A stretch of DNA of 5,433 nt from Desulfotomaculaceae bacterium. GTDB lineage: Bacteria > Bacillota > Desulfotomaculia > Desulfotomaculales > Pelotomaculaceae. The notes beneath the pieces were generated by a model. That model worked only from the letters and a program-made list of their open reading frames with translations, had not been told where the DNA came from and did not search any database. The stretch covers positions 1 through 5,433 of the forward strand of contig JAQVLS010000118.1 of NCBI GenBank assembly GCA_028704035.1. Reading direction: 5' to 3'. Made by a program: the position numbers and the translations under genes. Positions within the stretch are counted from its first letter, which is position 1; each line of letters opens with the position of its first letter. Below are positions 1-5,433 of the stretch, one piece after another.

Positions 1-419
1 TCCCCCGCGTTTAGATCACGCACCAGGCCGCCCAGACCCGAGGCGCAGAGACGGCAGGCGTACCGGCAGCCGACCTGTGTGGAAACACAGGCGGAGCTGC
101 CATAGTCATGCTTCATATAGACACTTTCTACCGCCTGGCCGTCAGACAGGCTGAAGAGATATTTTACTGTGTCTCCCCGTTTTGATCTCAGCCTGGCCTT
201 GATAGCAGGCGCACTGATCCAGGCCGCAGTTTCTAACCGCTCCCGCAAATCCCTGGACAGATTCGTCATTTCCTGGAAGGAGGTGACGCCTTTTTTGAAA
301 ATCCATGCCGCCACCTGCTTTGCCCGGTATTTTTCAACAGCAAGCCCCGCTATAAATTCCTCAAGTTCAGAAAAACTTAATGATTTTAAATTTATCCTGA
401 ATTGTAAGTTATTCTCCAT
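1..419 (-). CDS. rlmN: RlmN, dual-specificity 23S rRNA (A2503-C2)/tRNA (A37-C2) methyltransferase, N-terminal part (3' end outside window)
   Basis: Cytoplasmic radical-SAM enzyme; the family methylates C2 of A2503 in 23S rRNA and of A37 in some tRNAs. The window holds the first 139 residues of a protein usually about 340-370 long; the frame is open to the window edge. An N-terminal helical domain (about residues 12-70) is followed by the LSDGQAVESV strand and the CVSTQVGC segment. The 4Fe-4S motif CX3CX2C is intact at C118, C122 and C125. C111 lies seven residues before C118, matching the catalytic cysteine C118 of the E. coli enzyme; its methyl-carrier partner C355 would lie outside the window. 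The residue before the third cluster cysteine is Leu124, where an aromatic is usual. The start is ATG at 419, the only start codon after an in-frame stop at 444-446. It overlaps the end of rsmB by 11 nt, behind a weak GGA, so translational coupling to rsmB is likely. Assignment is secure apart from the unseen C-terminus. Confidence 0.95.
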   Translation of the reverse strand, partial: MENNLQFRINLKSLSFSELEEFIAGLAVEKYRAKQVAAWIFKKGVTSFQEMTNLSRDLRERLETAAWISAPAIKARLRSKRGDTVKYLFSLSDGQAVESVYMKHDYGSSACVSTQVGCRYACRLCASGLGGLVRDLNAG

Positions 420-1785
420 TGTATTTTCCGATACCTTCTTTTCTCATTCGGGCTAAAAAAAAGCCGTCCGTCGCATGGCGGTGGGGCAGCAGCTGCAGGT
501 AGCCTCCGGCTATAGTGCCATCGCTGTCCAGTACCCGGGGCAGCAAAGGAGTTAAATCCTCCAGTACGAATGCCGGGTGTCCGGCCAGGAAATCTTCTAC
601 CTGGCCCAGGTTCTCTTCACGGGTAATAGTACAGGTGCTGTAAACCAAAACACCGCGGTCCCGGACACAACGTGCGGCACTGTCCAGGATCTCCGCCTGC
701 AGTTTTACCAGGCCGGCGATTTGTCCCGGCTCCTTGCGCCAGCGCGCGTCCGGCCGGCGTCTCAATACGCCTAGGCCCGAACAGGGAGCGTCTACCAGGA
801 CATAGTCGGCGCTGCCATAAAAATTTTCCGGCAACCTGGCAGCGTCGCCGGCAGTTTCCCGAATAATGCTTATACCCAGGCGGTCGCTGTTTTCTTTTAT
901 CAGCGCCAGTTTGTGCGGGTGAATGTCAAAGGCGAATATTTGACCCCGGTTTTTCATTAACTGGGCCAGGTGGGTGGCCTTCCCTCCCGGCGCGCTGCAC
1001 GCGTCAATCACAGTTGCGCCCGGTTCCGGGGCCAGCGCCCGGGATGCAAGCATGGAGCTCTCGTCCTGCACCTGAAACCGGCCCCCCCTGAAAGCGGCCA
1101 TTGCGCCTATGGACAAAAACCCTTCAATTGTAACGCCTTCAGGCGCGTATGCTGTTTCCTTAACCGTCAGGCCTTCTTTTATAAGCCTTTCAACAAGTTC
1201 ATCCCTGGTATTCTTTAAGGTATTGACGCGGACAGTATTAGGCGCCGGCAGGTTATTGGCCCGGCAGAGAAGCATTGTATCTTCCAGGCCGAATTCCTCC
1301 AACCATCGTTCTACCAGCCAGACCGGATGTGAATATTTTATCGATATATGCCCGACCGGGTCGTTAGACAGGCTGGGAAAGGCTATCTCGGCTTTTCGGC
1401 GTAAAATGCTGCGCAGGACGCCGTTCACAAATTTTACCGTGCCTGGATGCCCGTGTTTTCTCGCCATTTCAGCCCCTTCGTTGCAGGCCGCCGAGTCGGG
1501 CACCTTGTCCAGGTAAAACAACTGGTAGACGCTCAGCCTGAGTATATTGCGCACAGAAGCTGTCTGAGCGCTTAAAGGTTGTTTAACAAATTGCTCCAAA
1601 GTCCAGTCTATGGTTTTCAAATAACGCAGTGTGCCGTAAGCCAGCTCAGTGGCAAAAGCCCGGTCAAGTTTGCCGGGCCGGTATTTCTCTATAATCCTGT
1701 TTAAGGCCAAACCGGCATACGCGCCTTCACCCTCTACTGCCTTTAAGACCTGCAGAGCTATTTCCCTTGCGGATATTTTTGCCAC
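409..1785 (-). CDS. rsmB: RsmB, 16S rRNA (cytosine-967-C5)-methyltransferase
   Basis: SAM-dependent methyltransferase that makes m5C at position 967 (E. coli numbering) of 16S rRNA during 30S assembly. The 458 residues fit the usual 430-460 length. Residues 1-130 form the NusB-like RNA-binding domain (AREIALQVLKAVE, then the RAFATELAYGTLR helix). A linker region leads to the Rossmann methyltransferase domain from about 235 (FQVQDESSMLA). Motif I, DACSAPGGK, is at 261-269. Motif IV, DAPCSG, carries C335, and motif VI, YSTCT, carries C385. By family knowledge C385 is the nucleophile that attacks cytosine C6 and C335 helps release the product; both are present. The C-terminal DGFFLAR strand is typical. 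The start is GTG at 1785, with AAAGGGTGA just upstream; no other in-frame start lies between it and the preceding stop. It follows DUF116 by 36 nt and overlaps rlmN by 11 nt. An 8-base A/T run at 455-462 encodes Phe-Phe near the C-terminus. Confidence 0.97.
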   Translation of the reverse strand: MAKISAREIALQVLKAVEGEGAYAGLALNRIIEKYRPGKLDRAFATELAYGTLRYLKTIDWTLEQFVKQPLSAQTASVRNILRLSVYQLFYLDKVPDSAACNEGAEMARKHGHPGTVKFVNGVLRSILRRKAEIAFPSLSNDPVGHISIKYSHPVWLVERWLEEFGLEDTMLLCRANNLPAPNTVRVNTLKNTRDELVERLIKEGLTVKETAYAPEGVTIEGFLSIGAMAAFRGGRFQVQDESSMLASRALAPEPGATVIDACSAPGGKATHLAQLMKNRGQIFAFDIHPHKLALIKENSDRLGISIIRETAGDAARLPENFYGSADYVLVDAPCSGLGVLRRRPDARWRKEPGQIAGLVKLQAEILDSAARCVRDRGVLVYSTCTITREENLGQVEDFLAGHPAFVLEDLTPLLPRVLDSDGTIAGGYLQLLPHRHATDGFFLARMRKEGIGKYNGE

Positions 1786-1821
1786 AAACTCACCCTTTCC
1801 GGCCCGGCCATAACACTAATT

Positions 1822-2622
1822 TCACTGGTCGCAGGATGCTGTTTCATAATTCCCTTCAGCGATAAAAAAATTTACTGCCTTTTCTACATCCGGTATCTTG
1901 ACGCTGGTATTGAAACATGGCCCAAAAGGACGCTCATTGGTGACTCCCAGCACAGGGATCGGACTTGTGTCCTGGATACCGCTGGTCAGGTCGCGCTCAC
2001 AAGCAATGGCGATAATAGCGCGGGGCCGGTATTCCTGGGCATATTTACGGGCCAGTGTCCCCCCTGTAGCTATGCCCATCTTGATGCCGCAGGCGTCCCT
2101 TAATTCCAGCAGGTCGTTAACCGGACACTTCCCGCAGCGGTGGCAGTTATCGATATTTACTGTAATTTTATAAGGACAGTCGCTGTTCTGCAGGCAGTGC
2201 GGCGCCAGCAACAGTATTTGAGCCGGCTTCAGCCTGAGAGCCTTTGACCTGACAAGATCATTGTTCACCTCGATAAATGAACTTTTGATTTTCTCACTAT
2301 CTATGTGGAGTATTTTACCTATTACGAGAACGATGGGAAAGAACAGGCTAACAGCGATGCGTATCGGCCCGTGGAACGCAGTTATATCCTTCGAATACAG
2401 AATGGTCAGGATAATGCCGCCAATGCCCATGGTAGCTAACGCAGTTCCGCCCATCAGCAGTACGGTCAGGACTATCAGCAGTATTTGATCAAATACTGTC
2501 CTTGTGGGATTGATCGCTAATAACCAAATCCCCGCAAGCAGAGCTCCTGCCCCAAGCACGCTTGCGCCTAAAAGACCGACAAACAGCCTCTTGCGTACGG
2601 GAATAAAGTTTTTAACGCTCAC
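1822..2622 (-). CDS. DUF116 family membrane protein, function unknown
   Basis: I recognise this as a DUF116 protein; the family has no established function. From the chosen start it is 266 residues. A basic N-terminus (VRKR) precedes three hydrophobic segments at about 13-37, 44-77 and 88-102. A soluble, presumably cytoplasmic, domain follows with eight cysteines: C143, C149, then a dense CX2CX2C cluster (C160, C163, C166, within NCHRCGKCPV), C178, C208 and C236 (NERPFGPCFN). C264 lies near the end. This pattern suggests a metal or Fe-S site, which is inference. The GTG at 2622 was chosen because GGAGGAG sits 8 nt upstream. The reading frame extends to another GTG at 2658 (278 residues), but the nearest GGAG there is 12 nt away and the extra 12 codons are AT-rich. 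The gene lies between fmt and rsmB and looks co-transcribed, but position alone does not show a translation role. Confidence 0.85.
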   Translation of the reverse strand: MSVKNFIPVRKRLFVGLLGASVLGAGALLAGIWLLAINPTRTVFDQILLIVLTVLLMGGTALATMGIGGIILTILYSKDITAFHGPIRIAVSLFFPIVLVIGKILHIDSEKIKSSFIEVNNDLVRSKALRLKPAQILLLAPHCLQNSDCPYKITVNIDNCHRCGKCPVNDLLELRDACGIKMGIATGGTLARKYAQEYRPRAIIAIACERDLTSGIQDTSPIPVLGVTNERPFGPCFNTSVKIPDVEKAVNFFIAEGNYETASCDQ

Positions 2623-2628
2623 CGGGAT

Positions 2629-2635
2629 CTCCTCC
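2629..2635 (-). promoter_or_regulatory. Ribosome binding site deciding the DUF116 start
   Basis: GGAGGAG on the minus strand. The core GGAGG (2635-2631) lies 8 nt before the GTG at 2622-2620, which is near-ideal Shine-Dalgarno spacing. It falls inside the reading frame if the upstream GTG at 2658 is used, and so argues for the shorter protein. Confidence 0.7.
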
Positions 2636-2650
2636 AAAAAGTCATGTATA

Positions 2651-2713
2651 TTATTCACTAAAATGCCAGGCTCCTATTCCCCGGTAAACTACCCGCCGCC
2701 GCAGTGTTTTCAT
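2651..2713 (-). CDS. Possible 20-residue small ORF between fmt and DUF116
   Basis: An ATG at 2713-2711 overlaps the fmt TGA as ATGA and is preceded by GGAAGG (2725-2720) with a 6-nt spacer, so ribosomes ending fmt could readily restart here. The frame runs 20 codons to TAA at 2651-2653. The peptide begins MKTLRRR and ends WHFSE: a basic N-terminus, no clear membrane segment and no motif I recognise. It ends 28 nt before the preferred DUF116 start. It could be a coupling peptide that carries ribosomes to the DUF116 site, a relic of an older N-terminus, or chance. The evidence is only the start context and overlap; conservation is untested. Confidence 0.3.
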   Translation of the reverse strand: MKTLRRRVVYRGIGAWHFSE

Positions 2714-3660
2714 AAAAAACCTTCCGGTGGTTCACCCAGGACCGTACCGGCGGGTACCGGCGTCCCCCTTAAAAATTCTGCCGCCCTGAGACGCTTCGCC
2801 CCCTGCAGTTGCAGTTCCGTAATCATAATCCGGCCGGTCCCGGCCCTGACTAAAATCCCTTCTTTGCCGACGGATATAACCCGGCCGGGCCAAACAGCCG
2901 TCCCGTCTTCCTCCAGGGTAACCGTACGCCAGATCTTCAATACCTTACCGTGCATAGTCGTGCGCGATCCCGGCCAGGGGGTCATCCCCCTGATCTGGTT
3001 ATAGATATCCCGGGCCGGCCTGCCCCACAGTATCTGCTCGTCTGCAGCAGTCAGCATGGGCGCATAGGAAAATTCACCGCTCTGGGGCGTCCTGGGCGCC
3101 TGGCCGTTTTTGATCAGGCTTAAAGTTTTGATCAGCAGCCCCGCTCCTAAAAAGGCCAACCGGTCATGGACGTCTCCGGCATTATCTTCCTCATATATCG
3201 GCACAGCCTCGTGCAGGATCATATCCCCGGTATCCAGTCCTTCATCCATATACATGGTGGTGATCCCGGTAACTTTTTCTCCGTTAATAACCGCCCGGTG
3301 GATAGGAGCGGCGCCGCGGTATTTTGGCAGCAGGGACGCATGGAGATTAATACAGCCGCATTTCGGCAGTTCCAGAATATCCCGCGGCAGGATCCGCCCA
3401 AAGGCCACTACCACAATCACATCAGGCGCCAAATTATGTAACAGGCGGATGAAATCAGGGTCCTTAATTTTCAAAGGCTGAAGGACCGGTATGTGCAAGG
3501 ACACCGCAGTTTTTTTGACAGGCGGCGGCGTCTCTTTTTTTCCCCGGCCCCTGGGACGGTCCGGCTGTGTAACAACGGCGGCAACCTCATACCGGGCTTC
3601 TGCTAAAGCCTGCAGCGACGGGACGGAGAAATCCGGCGTTCCCATAAATATAACACGCAT
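2710..3660 (-). CDS. fmt: Methionyl-tRNA formyltransferase
   Basis: Transfers a formyl group from 10-formyl-tetrahydrofolate to Met-tRNA(fMet), making the bacterial initiator tRNA competent for initiation. The 316 residues match the usual 310-320. The Rossmann-type catalytic domain (1 to about 190) opens with MRVIFMGTPDFSVPSL. The tRNA-contacting loop QPDRPRGRGKK is at 32-42, with R39 in the place of the key E. coli loop arginine. The catalytic triad N105, H107 and D143 has family spacing, and the signature SLLPKYRGAAPIHRA is at 109-123. The C-terminal OB-like tRNA-binding domain runs from about 205, with the family motif IRGMTPWPG at 223-231. The start is ATG at 3660, with AAGGA (3674-3670) 9 nt upstream inside the end of def. 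The def stop is 5 nt away, so the two genes are probably translationally coupled. A Pro-Pro-Pro tract (45-47) lies at the end of the mobile loop. Assignment is secure. Confidence 0.98.
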   Translation of the reverse strand: MRVIFMGTPDFSVPSLQALAEARYEVAAVVTQPDRPRGRGKKETPPPVKKTAVSLHIPVLQPLKIKDPDFIRLLHNLAPDVIVVVAFGRILPRDILELPKCGCINLHASLLPKYRGAAPIHRAVINGEKVTGITTMYMDEGLDTGDMILHEAVPIYEEDNAGDVHDRLAFLGAGLLIKTLSLIKNGQAPRTPQSGEFSYAPMLTAADEQILWGRPARDIYNQIRGMTPWPGSRTTMHGKVLKIWRTVTLEEDGTAVWPGRVISVGKEGILVRAGTGRIMITELQLQGAKRLRAAEFLRGTPVPAGTVLGEPPEGFL

Positions 3661-3665
3661 TGTAT

Positions 3666-4130
3666 CTATTCCTTTTGACTCAGTTTTCTGATATTTACGG
3701 CCCGGTCAACATAAAGAATACCCTCAAGGTGATCGATTTCATGCTGCAAAGCTCTGGCCAGCATACTTTTAGCTGTCAGATCTTTCTCTTTCCCGTGCCG
3801 GTCCAGATATTTGACTTTTACAGTGACAGCCCGGGTAACATCTCCAATCAGACCAGGAATGCTCAGACATCCCTCGATATCCGTCTCCTGTCCCGCCGCA
3901 CTGATGATTTGCGGATTGATCAACTCGTGCAACCCTTCACCGGTATCCACAATGATCACCCTTTTGGAAACCCCTATCTGCGGGGCGGCCAGTCCCGCCC
4001 CTTTGGCGTCGTAAAGGGTATCCGCCAGATTGTCCAGCAGCTTAATAATATTGGCATTAATATTCTTGACCGGTTTGGCTTTTTCTTTTAGAATTTCGTC
4101 TCCGATTTCGACAATTTTATAAACCGCCAA
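3666..4130 (-). CDS. def: Peptide deformylase
   Basis: Metalloenzyme (usually Fe2+) that removes the N-formyl group from nascent proteins at the ribosome, undoing the modification made by the next gene, fmt. The 154 residues are typical of the short form. All three family motifs are intact: motif I GAGLAAPQ at 44-51, motif II EGCLS at 86-90 with metal ligand C88, and motif III QHEIDH at 129-134, giving ligands H130 and H134 and catalytic E131. The start is TTG at 4130, supported by a full AAGGAGG with a 7-nt spacer and by the family-like N-terminus ([14 protein letters not shown]). The gene begins 14 nt after the priA stop and ends 5 nt before fmt. A TTG start behind such a strong site may tune expression, which is inference. 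Confidence 0.98.
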   Translation of the reverse strand: MAVYKIVEIGDEILKEKAKPVKNINANIIKLLDNLADTLYDAKGAGLAAPQIGVSKRVIIVDTGEGLHELINPQIISAAGQETDIEGCLSIPGLIGDVTRAVTVKVKYLDRHGKEKDLTAKSMLARALQHEIDHLEGILYVDRAVNIRKLSQKE

Positions 4131-4137
4131 AGAACTC

Positions 4138-4144
4138 CCTCCTT
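4138..4144 (-). promoter_or_regulatory. Strong ribosome binding site supporting the TTG start of def
   Basis: AAGGAGG on the minus strand, 7 nt before the TTG at 4130. It directly abuts the priA TAG stop (4147-4145), so a ribosome ending priA covers the site, which favours coupled initiation on def. Confidence 0.85.
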
Positions 4145-5433
4145 CTATTGCATCCCCTGGGGGTTGATATCAACGTTTATGGCCGGTTTAAAAGATGGCC
4201 TTAGTTTTTGCAGATCGTCCAGACACTGCCTGATTATATCTCTTAATTCACCGCGGCGGAAACCTTTTATAACAATCTGCCAGCGAAAACGCTCTTTGAT
4301 CCTACTCAGCGGAGCCGGCGCCGGACCAAGCACTTCAATAAAATTGTCGTGTCCGGCCAATATTTTGTCAAGGATTTCTTTGGCCAATAATGTTCCTTTG
4401 CTGATTTCTGCCTCCTCTGCATGGGTGAAAAGCATCCTGGCCAGATAGCTAAACGGCGGATATCCCAGTGATTTTCTCAAGGGCAGTTCGACCCGGTAAA
4501 ACCCTTCCACATCATGCCCGGCTGCCGCTGCGATGCTGTAATGGTCCGGGCTGTAGGTCTGCACCAGCACTTCCCCGGGCAGTTTACCACGGCCGGTCCT
4601 GCCGGCTACCTGGGTTAACAGTTGAAAAGTACGTTCAGACGCCCTAAAATCCGGCATGAACAGGGTGGTGTCGGCGTTGATCACACCAACTAAGGTTACC
4701 ATTGGCAGATCCAGCCCTTTGGCAATCATCTGGGTGCCGATCAAAATATCTGCCTGTCCCTGCCTGAAGGTATTGATAATCTTTTCGTGTGAGCCCTTGC
4801 GGGACGTTGAATCGCTGTCCATCCGCAGTATTCGCGCCGCCGGAAAGAGCTTGGCCGCCTCATCCTCCACCTTTTGTGTACCGACGCCAAAATGACGAAT
4901 ACACCTGCTGCCGCAGCAGGGACAAACAGCAGGCAGCCGGGCGCTGTAGTTGCAGTAATGACACCTCAGTACCCCATCCAGATGATATGTAAGAGAGATA
5001 TCGCAATGGTCGCATTTTATAACATGGCCGCATTCCCTGCAGATTATAAAATTAGCGTATCCCCGCCTGTTCAAGAAAAGAATAGTTTGCTCGCCTTTCT
5101 TAAGCCGGTCAAATATGGCGGCTAAAAGGCGGCGGCTAAAAATTCCCCGGTTTCCGTCCTTTAATTCCTGTCTGATGTCAACGACTGTAACCTGCGGCAG
5201 CGGTTTTTTATCGATCCTGTGCGGCAGTTTTAACAGTTTATACGGACCACTGCGGCCCGTCCTAAACCATGATTCCAGCGAAGGAGTGGCGCTGCCCAGG
5301 ACTACTACCGCGCCTGCCAGCTGGGCTCTTTTAATGGCCACCTCCCTGGCGTGATAACGGAGGTGATCATCCTGTTTATATGAAGGCTCGTGTTCTTCAT
5401 CGAGGATAAAAAGCCCCGGCGCAGGCAAAGGGG
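4145..5433 (-). CDS. priA: PriA, primosomal replication-restart DNA helicase, C-terminal part (5' end outside window)
   Basis: Superfamily 2 3'-5' helicase that recognises stalled or repaired forks and reloads the replicative helicase. About 429 residues are in the window; full proteins are about 730-830, so the DNA-binding domain and Walker A are missing. The TTG at 5428 is not a start: the frame continues to the edge and reads ..[20 protein letters not shown], the ordinary Walker B region. Counting that Leu as 1, the DEEH box is at 10-13, motif [12 protein letters not shown] at 45-53, [10 protein letters not shown] at 118-127, GTQMIAKG at 231-238 and QVAGRTGRG at 273-281. The zinc domain has all four Cys pairs, C130/C133, C139/C142, C156/C159 and C169/C172, plus extra cysteines C171 and C176. 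The C-terminal domain ends VDINPQGMQ, near the family's usual IDVDP-type ending. The stop lies 14 nt before def. Confidence 0.98.
   Translation of the reverse strand, partial: PLPAPGLFILDEEHEPSYKQDDHLRYHAREVAIKRAQLAGAVVVLGSATPSLESWFRTGRSGPYKLLKLPHRIDKKPLPQVTVVDIRQELKDGNRGIFSRRLLAAIFDRLKKGEQTILFLNRRGYANFIICRECGHVIKCDHCDISLTYHLDGVLRCHYCNYSARLPAVCPCCGSRCIRHFGVGTQKVEDEAAKLFPAARILRMDSDSTSRKGSHEKIINTFRQGQADILIGTQMIAKGLDLPMVTLVGVINADTTLFMPDFRASERTFQLLTQVAGRTGRGKLPGEVLVQTYSPDHYSIAAAAGHDVEGFYRVELPLRKSLGYPPFSYLARMLFTHAEEAEISKGTLLAKEILDKILAGHDNFIEVLGPAPAPLSRIKERFRWQIVIKGFRRGELRDIIRQCLDDLQKLRPSFKPAINVDINPQGMQ

Noticed and set aside
74..91. Perfect 7-bp hairpin with a 4-base loop
   Set aside because: It lies in codons for the conserved RlmN CVSTQVGC segment, has no T-tract after it, and is short enough to be a coding coincidence.
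169..456. Plus-strand ORF of 95 codons opposite the rlmN start and rsmB end
   Set aside because: The minus strand reads as a clear RlmN N-terminus through this region, and nothing suggests the plus-strand reading is a gene.
451..465. Possible intrinsic terminator at the T8 run
   Set aside because: There is no GC-rich stem of useful length before the T run on the minus strand, and it lies inside conserved rsmB codons; only a 4-bp GGCT/AGCC pairing flanks it.
1109..1516. Plus-strand ORF of 135 codons opposite rsmB
   Set aside because: It is an antisense shadow of the RsmB coding sequence with no recognisable motif.
1786..1821. Promoter or terminator between DUF116 and rsmB
   Set aside because: The 36-nt gap has no -10/-35-like pair. 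GGCCGGGCC is too short to form a useful stem, and the rest is the rsmB ribosome site.
2504..3004. Plus-strand ORF of 166 codons over the fmt/DUF116 junction
   Set aside because: It lies opposite parts of two well-supported minus-strand genes, has low-complexity Ser/Pro/Arg-rich composition, and shows no recognisable domain.
3660..4091. Plus-strand ORF of 143 codons opposite def
   Set aside because: It is antisense to a complete peptide deformylase with all motifs, and has no domain of its own.
5426..5428. TTG at 5428 as the start of a short helicase gene
   Set aside because: The frame stays open to the window edge, and the codons before and after read as the normal PriA Walker B region, so the gene simply begins outside the window.
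1..5433. A previously undescribed defence, mobile or biosynthetic system
   Set aside because: Every gene but one belongs to a well-known housekeeping family in a familiar order, with no transposase, integrase, toxin, repeat array or unusual base composition.

Overview
The window is a compact run of conserved housekeeping genes, all on the minus strand. In transcription order (from high to low coordinates) they are priA (5' end outside the window), def, fmt, a DUF116 membrane protein, rsmB and rlmN (3' end outside the window). Gaps between neighbours are very small: 14 nt for priA-def, 5 nt for def-fmt, 36 nt for DUF116-rsmB, and an 11-nt overlap for rsmB-rlmN. I see no terminator or convincing promoter inside the block, so it looks like the middle of one operon. 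No stretch longer than 300 bases lacks a gene. There are no RNA genes, mobile elements, CRISPR arrays or long repeats.

The gene order priA-def-fmt-DUF116-rsmB-rlmN, strong AAGGAGG-type ribosome binding sites, frequent GTG/TTG starts and moderate GC content suggest a Gram-positive anaerobe of the class Clostridia, most likely the Desulfotomaculum/Pelotomaculum (Peptococcaceae-like) group. That placement is inference from recalled synteny and protein style; it was not searched.

Region by region: 4145-5433 is the C-terminal part of the replication-restart helicase PriA. 3666-4130 and 2710-3660 are peptide deformylase and methionyl-tRNA formyltransferase, which respectively remove and add the formyl group of bacterial initiator methionine. 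2651-2713 holds a possible 20-codon ORF overlapping the fmt stop. 1822-2622 is the uncharacterised DUF116 protein, with three membrane segments and a cysteine-rich soluble domain. 409-1785 is the 16S rRNA m5C methyltransferase RsmB. 1-419 is the first 139 residues of the radical-SAM 23S rRNA/tRNA m2A methyltransferase RlmN.

Functionally the operon joins initiator-methionine formylation and deformylation with rRNA methylation, plus a replication-restart helicase. I do not find a novel multi-gene system. The points worth a second look are the DUF116 protein and its true start, the small ORF between fmt and DUF116, and a leucine in place of the usual aromatic residue in the RlmN radical-SAM cysteine motif.
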